Positions 46,287-56,328 of a stretch of 64,000 nt of DNA are shown here, one piece after another. Numbering within the stretch: the stretch's first letter is position 1; the number at the start of each line of letters is the position of its first letter. The stretch comes from Absidia repens. Taxonomy: Eukaryota; Mucoromycota; Mucoromycetes; Mucorales; Cunninghamellaceae. Location: contig MCGE01000022.1 of NCBI GenBank assembly GCA_002105175.1, positions 124,001 to 188,000 on the forward strand, in the 5' to 3' direction. The notes beneath the pieces were generated by a model that made no database searches, was not told where the DNA came from, and worked only from the letters and a program-made list of their open reading frames with translations. A program made the position numbers and the translations under genes.

Positions 46287-48936
46287 GAACGCCCCTTCCT
46301 CCATATCACCTAGTATCACTCATCCACATTATTTATTCATAACCACATATTCACACCCTTTTTTATTATTACTATCTACTTTTTTTTTAATCTATTTGTT
46401 TTTCTGTTTTGTTTTTTTATATTATACAATCTATTCTTATTCTACTCTTCCCTTTCCCTCTTTTATACTATTATTTTAATGAATAAGCATACCTCTAATA
46501 AAAATATACATTTATTATTCATATTGACTTTTTATTGCTGGGATGGAACACTAGGCGTTATGCATATTATTTTTAATGATTAAAAAATGATGGAGATGGG
46601 ATTACTGTGTCATTTGTGGGTATAGTTCATGGTCGTCCGTAGCCGCAAATGGGGTTAACCGTCATTAATGGTTTGTTTTATTTCTTTGTGCGTAGCATCT
46701 TTGACCAGGTCGTGTGTATAAAATATTAGCGCAGGGTGGAGTTGGGTTACTTTGACCTGACAAATTGTAAACTGGGGGCAGGGGTTACGAGTTTCACGGC
46801 AATTGGCATATTCTATGGTTGATTTAACGGAATATGATTTTCTGATATGCAAGTGTTATCCTATTATACCCATCACTTTATCACAGTCCTCAATTGAATC
46901 GTTCCTTTTTCGCAAAAATGAATTCGCACATAATTGCTTGGAAAGAAATCTATGAAAACGTTATTTCACACCATTCGCCACAGCTCATGCGACACTGCAT
47001 TCGTTTCCACAATCAACTTTCTATGGTGTTGTTCAGCAAGGCGTAAAAAAAGTTGGGTATCACGGAAAATGCCAATGAAAATTATTTTACTTGACAAGAA
47101 GATGTTTAACCATGTAATATAATAATAAGGGTGAGAAGAAACAAAATTACGTGGTTTGTGTATCTTTCGATTTTATATGTCTTATTCAGTTTTGGGTGGG
47201 TAAGTGGAGGGCTTGCATCTAAGGCAAAAAAAAAAAAAAAAAATCATTCAAATCCCGCCCACGTGGATTTTGCTTTTCCCTGGGTTGACTTTCTTCGCTC
47301 TCTTTCTTTCCACTTGAATTTTTTTTTTCTGCTTTTTTTTCGTCACCATTGTAACTTTTTTGAGGTTATGGCAATCTTAGATTGGTGTCAGGACTAGTTT
47401 AGAAGGGTTTTCGGCTCAGGGATTACAAGATGCATGGGGAAACCCTTTCATTTTGGATTCAAGATTTAGGATCACCATTAGTTGGCTTCGAGTACTCAAT
47501 TGCTTAGTTTCGTATAGTGTAATGTAGTTTGTATCAATATCTCAATAAAGGATATTTTTTTTTTTTGTACATGCTTCAATGAAAATGTCTCATAAGACCC
47601 TCTCATGTCTTGTACTGTACAGTACTGTACTGTACAGTACAGTAGGTCCTTTTTTTTATTACCAGCACCCGTTTTGATTAGTGTGCACCGTTGCTGAGCT
47701 TCAATAACAAGTTTCCCTCGCTGTCTTTACTTTTTTATGCCCTATGCAGTATATTAGATACCTTTTTCCTATCATACCTTTAGATTAGAACTGACCATTC
47801 CTTTAAACTCCCATTAGCCTTCCTGTTAGAATCCTACATATTACCTCCATTAGATCCTTCCATTAGATCCCTTGTGACAATGACTCTCTCGCCATTAGTT
47901 TAGTACCTATCAATATATTTCAATAAAATATTCCCTTGTAATAGTTATCAATTCAATGACCATGTTATAGTGAGAAATATCGTTATTGTGTTACTTTTGT
48001 GAGAGCCTTATCGAGCACGTCCTTTCTAGTTCGCCAACCTTGACCCTTTTTCCTCTCCCCCTCTCCTCTCAAGCCCAATATAACTGGTGGCTGTAATGGA
48101 TCATTTAATATGAAATGTAGGCATATTGTTGTTCTACCAATCATTATTAATGAACCTAGGCCATGTCACCGGTGTAATCTTCCCTATAAAATATTAAAGT
48201 CTTTGCTTGGCTAGACATACTGTATGCATCACTTCATTGTTTTTATTACGTATGACATAGAGATGATAATAACCCCCTCCAAAAAAAAAAAAAAAAAAAA
48301 AAAAACTGCAACGATTTGAGGAGATACCCAACGAAGTGCGAAAGGCGCACGTATCAATACCCACACTGAATTTCTCGTCCCTCCCACTCCCTCACAGAAA
48401 ATCCCACACTTCAACCACTACAACAACCCTGGCACCCAATAGATATATTTTGTTTTATGCAAGTGTTAGAGTGTTTAAATCTCTTATAAACCGTTACTTT
48501 TTGAATTTGGGAGAGTAAAACGAGAGCGTCCTGAACCTTACCCCAGGTGCCTATATGATTTTGTTTGAGAGGGTGAAATTGAACTTTAAAAAAAAATTGC
48601 TGAACTGCACCATTGCCCTATCACACTTGCTTTTCAATTTATCCAACACTCGCAATCCAGTTGTTGCAGCCCACATATTTTTTTCCAAAAAAGCAAACAA
48701 ATAAAAAAACCCAATGAACTTTTTTTTTATTTATTTAAGAACCATCAGGAGGTATAAAATTTATTATATAAGATCATGAATAATACAGTAAAAGATAAAT
48801 ATACAACTAAACACAGAGATAAATAGGGATAACAATGGACAATGAGGAGTGATACCAAGCTAGAATTCAGAAAGACATATTCAGTAAGCCAAAAAATGAT
48901 ACTGGTTCGCTTGACTAAATAACAAAAGGATGAAGA
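46287..48936. other. Convergent intergenic region with repeat copy G
   Basis: AT-rich 3' flanks of ERG5 and of the coiled-coil gene. It holds repeat copy G (about 47240-48190) and an A run of about 24 near 48281-48304. Candidate poly(A) signals for ERG5 occur near 46498 (AATAAA). No gene was recognised. Confidence 0.6.
47240..48190 (-). repeat. Dispersed repeat, copy G (inverted, long, well preserved)
   Basis: It begins ATTCAAATCCCGCCCACGTG (about 47246-47265), strikingly like a tRNA T-arm/acceptor end. A T/C-rich tract follows, then AGGACTAGTTTAGAAGGG. The core has perfect 8-bp inverted arms AAGGGTTT (47403-47410) and AAACCCTT (47440-47447). Next come CAATAAAGGATAT + T11, CTTCAATGAAAATGTCTC, TCTCATGTCTTGTACTG and a TACTGTACAG palindromic microsatellite (about 47619-47645). 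The distal part contains a second CAATAAAATATTCCC block and the end shared with F. Confidence 0.78.
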
Positions 48937-51528
48937 TTAGTTCTGTGGGCAGAAATTGCCAGTCAACGGAGGCAGAGGGGTTACCTTTTCTGAGTGATTG
49001 CAAGGTGAGTCCAATTCTGACGCAATTTGAAGTCCTATTTCTAATAGCCCAACCAAGGTAAGTTTCATATCTTCCACATCAGTACTAGGATCGATGGCTA
49101 AATTGAGTTGCTTGGCAAGTATAGTAGCCGCTTTATGTTCCTTGAGCATCTATATCAATCGTAAATACCAATAAAATAAAATAAAATTAGCACTGCTATG
49201 CATTTCTTTTTCTTTTTTCGAAACAAGACTGTTGTCATTTCTGATCTTGCTAGTCCTTTTCCCTTCTTCTTTTGCATACCAAATTTAATTCATATGTAGC
49301 CCAGCCTAGTTGCTTTTTCATAGCATCGTGTTCCTTGGATTTGCGATTTTCCCATGCAAGTTTGTCGGATTTTGACTGTTCATCCCATTGTTTTTGAAGT
49401 TCAGCTAGGGAACGTTTGTTTTGAGCCACCATGTCATCCCATTTTTGTTGCCAAGATTGGTTCACCTGGTCCAAATGTTGTCCATGCTCTTGCACCAGCC
49501 GCATGCGCTCATTATGCAGTTCAGAATCATGTTCGACTTTCCACAATTTCCTATCACGTTCATGCTGTTCCAAAAGTTCTGCCCGGTCCACCGCATATTC
49601 TGCGGCCATATTGTCCACAGAAGCTTGATGTCGCAATGTCATATCCTGTAGTTCACTAGCGTATAAATCATCCACTAGTGGTAGAGATGAAAGGTCGCTG
49701 GTTTTGGGCTTTTTTGTGTTCGATGGGCGTCCTGTTGTTTCCAAATCCTGTCGACTCGTTCCAATCACTGGATCTGCTATCATAGACTGAGATGCACGAG
49801 GTGGGTTTGTTCTTAGTGGTGTACTTGAATCCAAAGAGCTAGATCGACGCCATCGATAATTGTGGCGAGTTTGAGGTTGAGTTGTGTGATTATCTTTCCT
49901 GTTCACAGTTGTAAAAATATTCGGTGATAAAACGTCATTCTGTCTATTCGTTGTATTTGATGCCGGTTTCAGTGTCTGAGAATCGATAGGTGACGGTATT
50001 GGTGAGCCGGGTGCACTCCGGGCCAGTAATTGTTCCAATTCCGCATATTCCATATTTTTCGCATTGAGTCGTTGATGAAAATAAGCGAGTCGTCGATAAT
50101 GTTTCTGCTGTTCAGTATCCATTGCCGCCTGATATCTTAATTTCCATTCGCAAATATCTTCTTCGTGATTTTTTCTCTCCGTTTCCAATTGTTGCTGTAA
50201 TTTTTGCACCTATAGAATTTTTAAAAAAAAGATGGGAGTTGGTTTCCGTTCCTGAAATCATAAATTTGAAATCCTGATTTGGTAATAAAAAAGCATTCGT
50301 TCTTTTACCTTTGTCGACCACCGAGTTTCCAATTGTTGTTCATTTTCCAATCTTTGCTTGTCTTTCACCTTGATTTCTTCTAGTAGCTAAATTCAATAAA
50401 AGGAAATTGGTCAAATTACTTTCTTTTGAAGAAAACTACTGATTTGTTTTACTTACAATGGCTCTTTGCTTTTCGAATACTTGATGATCATGCTTCAATT
50501 TCTGTTCCAGCGCTTCAATTTTCGATTTCATGTCTTGTTGTTGTTGAAGTTGAGAATAAATCTAGCAAAAGAAACATAATAATGTGAGTTTTATGAATTT
50601 AGGTTATAACAGTTTTCCTATTTGTTTATCATACCGAGGATGTATTCCAATCCTTTTTTGCGAGAGAAGGAGCAAAGGGGAGACTATATGATGTCTGGAA
50701 TTGCATAGTTGTAGATGGTTCAGTAGATGCTGTTGATTTTGTAGAAGTAATCGAAGGTGAAGAAGAAGTCGCAGTTGATGTTCCCTGGACATAAATATAA
50801 ATCAGTGTTTTGAGTGGTTCCGCATGATAGTATATTTCAAAAGTCCCCTGACAAATACCGCTATTCCCCACCTGCCGTCCCCGTTAGCCCCTATTGTGAT
50901 CACGAACCAAAACCAAATCAAGCGCATTGTTATTTTCTTGATTTCTTACCTTTTTGACCTTGTTGCTGGGTATCCCTACGAATATAATGGAATTATATGT
51001 AGCAAAAAAAGTGGTTAGTGACTTTAGTGAACAATTTTTGATTCCAATTTGTTATTATCTTACCTAATTTGAGTAAGCCATTACTCCAACGTTTGGATTC
51101 CCGGTCCAGTTTTTCAGAAAATCTATGCACCATCGTGTTCATTGTCGTCTTATCGTTCGTTTGTTCTTGAATAGAAGCTGAATAGGATTGCATGGTGCTA
51201 CCAAAAATATAAGAGGAAAAACAAAAACAAAATAAAAAGAAAAGGAAACAGAAATATTTAGGTAATCCAAAAGCTTTATAAATGCCTGGAGCCCACACGT
51301 TTCCTTTATATGCTTACCTGCAATTTCCCTCTTACACATCAGGAGTGTGGTTTCTAATGGAATCGTTGCATTGCTGTTTGATGTCTGATATCGATGATTT
51401 GGCACTAAGACTATATCCATGGCGACCATTGTCGCACACGATTGTTCTTTGGTAAATTCTAAAATAAGAAACAATAACAAGTGAGGGGATGAATCAATAT
51501 GCCCCTGAATTTGTTACCCCAGAAGAAC

Positions 51529-51574
<46 letters not shown>

Positions 51575-51592
51575 TTTCCAAAGAAGTGACAT
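48937..51592 (-). CDS. Coiled-coil protein of unknown function, nine exons
   Basis: Exons (minus): 51592-51574, 51458-51318, 51177-51064, 50975-50950, 50784-50635, 50561-50457, 50386-50309, 50209-49280, 49149-48937; 591 aa, all phases match. The N-terminus has EQSCATMVAMDIVLVPN and a short helical KLDRESKRWSNGLLKLG. From exon 6 onward the protein is mostly long charged heptad-like helices (IEALEQKLKHDHQVFEKQ; LLEEIKVKDKQRLENEQ; a Q/E-rich run; EYAVDRAELLEQHERDRKLW), interrupted by a Ser/Pro-rich disordered middle. The end is a compact HKAATILAKQLNLAIDP domain. This build suits a cytoskeletal or spindle-pole/septum scaffold, but I recognise no family. The first intron's donor GTA runs straight into poly(A) of about 39 on the sense strand. 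Confidence 0.8.
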
Positions 51593-51932
51593 GAGACACA
51601 TACAGCTCTTTCATTTTTGTCTAATCAAGTACTAAAGTCTCCGATCCATCTCATGCACGTTTGTCTATCCCTAGTTACTGTAGTATCGTTGGTTTCATGA
51701 TTCAGCCAGCAATTATGTATTCCTACAAGTTCCTATGATTGTGATATGAAAAAATAAGGTAATTTTACTTTGTTATGTATGATCTACTATTTCAAGTCTA
51801 CTTACTGGTATCAAGTCCTACACCATGGTTCGATATATATGCCCCGGACCTAAATGTTAGAGCATAGTCGCAAAAGTCGTCATATATGCAACAAACAAAA
51901 ACTCGTTAGTAAATACGTATATCGTATAGTTC

Positions 51933-51972
<40 letters not shown>

Positions 51973-52341
51973 CACCTACTTGCTTGGTCTTCGGTGGTTT
52001 AATTTACCAGAAAACTCAATTGGATTTACTTGCTGACCAAGATGATCATTTTGATATACACCACAAATACGAGCTGATAGTTGTGTGGTGCTGTTCTTAG
52101 TATACAATCGTTTCATTTGCCATTCATTCCTGATGCGTTTCCTTGGACAAGTTGTTTCTGTTCACATATTTCCCAAATATCATTGCGCTAGCTTTCACAG
52201 TTTTTTCTATAAAATCAGTGGTATGTTGCTGTTGTCTTTGTTCTTGCCAGGATCGTAGTTATTATGTTTCAGCATAAGTGTCGTCTTTATTTCAAAAGTA
52301 AGGTATAAAATATATATAAAACAATCTAATTACTAAATGGT
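51593..52341. other. Intergenic region with T39 run
   Basis: About 750 bp between the coiled-coil gene start and the VPS37 3' end (both minus). It contains an uninterrupted poly(T) of about 39 at 51934-51972. No repeat copy or ORF of note. Confidence 0.55.
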
Positions 52342-53731
52342 CTAACTAGGGAAGAATAAACTATCCTTTTGAATCTTCTCCAATTTGCTGGCTCGTAAAT
52401 GATACACCTTCCGAAGTTCCCTGAATTGCTTGACGAAGCTGCCATGATCCAAACTGCCCTCCAAAAAACTTTGAGCCACCGATTCCGATAGATCATCTGA
52501 TTCGTAGACGCCAGCTTTCAATCGAGTGAGAACTGTGGATGATGAAAATCTCTATAACATCAAAAAGTAGAGTGAGAAGGAAGAATGAATGTATATGGGA
52601 AAGGAAAGGGTATATTGTAATCTACTTACATTGAATGCTTCTTGTTGCTGACGTTCTTTTTCCATGAACATTGACTTGAGTGCGGTGTATTCGGTATTCA
52701 GATCTTGAACTTCTGCCCTAAGCTTGGTCACTGCATCTTCTTGACTGAGAGTTTTGTCTAAACATCGATATATTCATTAGTATTGATAGTCCTCCGTTCA
52801 TATATCACTGCACTCATCCCCCACTTCCTCATGACTTACGTGCCAAGTTTTCATTGCCGATTTGAAGTTCGTCCTGTACAGTTTTCAAGTTCTTGACCCG
52901 ATCCAAATCGTTGAAGAATATGTCAAATGCAGTTTCATTCGAGAGCAGTTCTTCCAATTCTTCAGGACTACAATTGATAAAAAGGTTTAGCAGTGTACCC
53001 ATGAAAGACTGATCCTATTTCCTAATAGTTGCTTTTTCATGCCCCCCCCCTCCGTACCTTTTGCTCATGATAGCCATATATTCAGAGTTTGCTGTTTGTG
53101 TAGTTGGTAATGATGTTGGCCGAGTGCCACTTGATGTAGATATAGAATAGCTTGGGATTGGTGGCTGTGGACGATGACCATAGCTAAATAGAAACAGATA
53201 ATAAATAAACGAAAAAAGTTATTGTATAAGTAGCTTACCTTTCTTCAGGTCCGTTGTTTCGTTTGTCAGGAGGATGTTGCCGGAATTCTTCGCAGACTGA
53301 GTGTACAATCATACCGAGGCTACTTTGGTAGGTCCAAGAAATCAAAGCATCGGCGACAATAACATCAGATTCAATCCAAGGATGGCGCATCCCAGTTGGA
53401 GACACTGTTAGTACAGGAGCTTCTTCAGGAAAAGCAGCAGGTAAGTTAACCAAAATTTGAATAGCAGAGTATACCCCATTGTCGTTACTGTTGTCACCAA
53501 ATGAGCATGATACTTCGTATTGTTGTTCTTCGATAACGACACCTACTGCTTCGTTATGTGCGAAAAGGGATGCTATTTGTTCTTGCTTTCTGGTGTGGAA
53601 AAAAAGAAAAAGAGAGAAAAAAAGAAAGACATGAAAATCCAAGAGTATTATACATGTTTGTGCATGTGTGCGAGTACGGTTTGTAATAATCTTTGCTAGT
53701 CATCAATATATACTTACAGGTCACGGGCCAT
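52342..53731 (-). CDS. VPS37: ESCRT-I subunit Vps37, with N-terminal UEV-like domain
   Basis: Exons (minus): 53731-53718 (14 nt), 53589-53239, 53183-53058, 52967-52840, 52757-52630, 52551-52342; 318 aa. Residues 1-120 resemble the UEV/E2-like fold found in VPS37A-type proteins (AIQILVNLPAAFPEEAPVL, then MRHPWIES, then SLGMIVHSVCEEF). The C-terminal half is the Mod(r)/VPS37 helical domain: SPEELEELLSNETAFDIFF, a coiled coil with EYTALKSMFMEKERQQQEAF, then VAQSFLEGSLDHGSFVKQF and LRKVYHLRASKLEKI. ESCRT-I carries ubiquitinated cargo into multivesicular bodies; Vps37 bridges Vps23 and Vps28. A possible 5'UTR intron acceptor (TTTTTTTAG) lies 19 nt before the ATG. Confidence 0.92.
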
Positions 53732-54460
53732 GAGTTGGTGGGATGCTAAAAAAAATGAGAAGGAAAGACGCAAAAAAAAAGGGATATCGGGATTTTAAAT
53801 CGGAATGCAGACCACGAATGATCTTCCTTTTACGATGCGATTTCTCTCTTTGAAACTGTGTGATGATATGGTTATGGAAACGTATTACTGGTGAACCTCC
53901 CGTTTGAAGAGAAAAGATACACAGGAAAGTACCTCAGTTCTTTAGTATGTAGTATTTAATGTAGTATTTAGTTTTAGTCTTTTAATTTTTATCCACAAAA
54001 AAAAATTATTTACTCCCAAATCAGTATGCTGAGTAGATATATATTGGGAGGTGATGGCATCATTTTATTTAGTAGAAACCTTGCGGATTTTATTTACGGG
54101 TTGAGGCTGGTTTGGAAGCTGGTGCCTTTAATACTAATCTTGACAGCAGCAAAGTTAGTGTTAAATAGTAGTAATAGTAGTTAGTAGCCTAGTGGTGTTA
54201 GAAGCGTTGTCTACGTTACTCTGTGACAACTTTATAATAAAAATAACATTTTTGTTATGATTGATTTGACGGACGGTATGTTGGCGAAAATTTTATGCAT
54301 GAAGGTGGTTATTGTGGCAAACGCGCATACACAATGGTGCGGTTTTGGCGGGATTTGAACTTATTACTGGCGTAAAGTACAAATTTAGCTCTTACTTTCC
54401 TTTCTTTTTTTTTTCTTCCTTTTTTTTTGCGTCACTATTGTCTTTAATCAGTGTCTTTAA
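53732..54460. other. Divergent intergenic region, VPS37 / bestrophin
   Basis: It holds the upstream regions of both genes. At 54346-54360 an isolated GGCGGGATTTGAAC string is followed by TTATTACTGGCG. This matches the terminal string of the dispersed repeat but without the repeat core, so it may be a fragment. A T/C-rich tract directly precedes the bestrophin ATG. Confidence 0.5.
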
Positions 54461-56328
54461 ATGAAAGGAAAAAACAAGTCAAAAGGTAAAACCCGAGCAT
54501 AATTATAATTTTACTAATTGTGTATGAAGTACTAACTTTATATGTTATATATATATATATATATTGCAAAACTCCCACCAAGCTGCCATACCTTTGATTC
54601 TCAGGGCTGGGTTCCTTGGTTCTCTTCTCCGCTATGCCGACAATCAATTATCGTGGCCAGATGTGTTGAGATGGAAGGGATCAGTTTTACTCCCAACTTT
54701 TGTACCTGTTATTGGAATGTCCTTGTTTTCCTTCGCTATATACGTATGCTACGAAAAGCTTGAACTGGCCATCTCTATTCCTCTTTCTGTTCGTAAGTTG
54801 CTATTCTCTTCTCCTTATCGTTTTTGTGTTACAAACTAATTTTTTTCATGGCATACAATAGTGGGATCGGTTAGCGTAGCTTTGGGGCTTCTATTGGCTT
54901 TCCGTGTGAACACAGCTTATGAGCGATACGACAATGGAAGGTGTCTTATCCAAACAGTAACAGCGACTATCCGGAACCTTTCGCGTCAAATTTGGATCAA
55001 TGTGCCTGAAAAAACGAAGCAAGATCATATTCAAAAAATGCGGTGTATCAAATTGCTTTTGGCGTTTTTTGTTGCTACAAAACATCATTTACGTCATGAA
55101 TACGGAACTAACTACAAGGATTGTAAGTATCAACAACCTGAATAGAACATTATAGATATCGTACCCTCTGACCGTTTCTTCATCTTCTTTTCCTCTAATG
55201 GATATAGTACAAGAACTCTTGCCAAAAGACTGGGCTCCTGTTAGTGTAACTCATGGTGCAAAGGCGTCGGCGACAAAAGAATCTACACATCCAGTCTCCA
55301 AATTAGGTATACGAAAGAAGGCTCACAGCATGGTGCATGGTATCAGAACCCTACCCTTGGTGGTGTCGCTCCATGATACCGTCAAACCCCTTGACAATAG
55401 TGGCTCCTTGGAACCAGATGTACGCAACGATGTCCATAATATGCGCCGATCCTTGATTAAAGAATTCTTTCCGGACTCCGACATTGCTGACAGCACCGCA
55501 CCAGCTATCCAACAACATGCGGTACAATTGGCTTTGCATGAAGAAAAACAACATCGTCATCAACCATCATCCTCGACTGCTTCTGAAACACGGCCGTTGC
55601 TGCAATCCACCTCCTCTGCAGCTACGTATGCTTCTGACACTTCTTCATTGACTCCTCCGGCTGAATATGGCGACCGCGCCCCTTTTACCTCCGATGAAGA
55701 CCTCCCTGATCAAGGTGATGGCGACATGTCCCTACCTTTGGAAATTTTATACCGCATTGCCCTTTATATCAACGCTGCCAAGTCGGCGGACAAGATTGAA
55801 TCAAGTTTTGTGTCAGTTATCACGAACTCTTTGGATACCCTTGGCAATACCTTGACGACTTTTGAACGCATTGTGCATACTCCAATTCCCAAGGCCTATA
55901 ATATCCATTTGTAAGTTGATAGTAAAAGATTAAAAAAATAGAGAATAGAAAGAGCAGGATATGATACCCACATCTTAAAATGACGGATATTCTTTTATAG
56001 GAAACAAGGTGTGATGCTTTATATCTTCTTTTTGCCGTTTTCTTTGGTGGAATCCCTTGGACTTTTGGTTATACCGATTGTTGCTTTAGTATCTTTTACC
56101 TTATTCGGTATTCTTGCTATAGGAAACGAAATTGAAAATCCTTGTAAGTTAATTCCTTTTATATTTAATTGTCAAAGACACCTTTACTGATTCTTTCTTT
56201 TCGTAGTTGGGTATGATTACAACGATTTGCCACTCAATAGATATTGTGATGAACTGAAGCGCGAAGTGGAATATATTATTTATCATGTGCCATCTCACAG
56301 TCATTCTATCTTACTGGATGGCCAATGA
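54461..56328 (+). CDS. Bestrophin-like (RFP-TM/UPF0187) chloride channel
   Basis: Exons: 54461-54485, 54583-54792, 54862-55122, 55208-55910, 56001-56143, 56207-56328; 487 aa. The domain order is that of fungal bestrophin-family membrane proteins: RYADNQLSWPDVLRWKGSVL, a membrane helix TFVPVIGMSLFSFAIYV, VALGLLLAFRVNTAYERYDN (the conserved FRxNxAYxRY/WDGR-type motif), DLQELLPKDW, a long cytosolic insert, then MLYIFFLPFSLVESLG-LLVIPIVALVSF with a second helix pair. It closes with the family-typical GNEIENPFGYDYNDLPLNRYC. Bestrophins form pentameric anion channels; the fungal members are poorly studied. The insert (about 230 aa, Ser/His-rich) is disordered. The first exon (MKGKNKSK) rests only on phase and a CCAAG acceptor, so the start is less certain than the rest. 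Confidence 0.85.
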
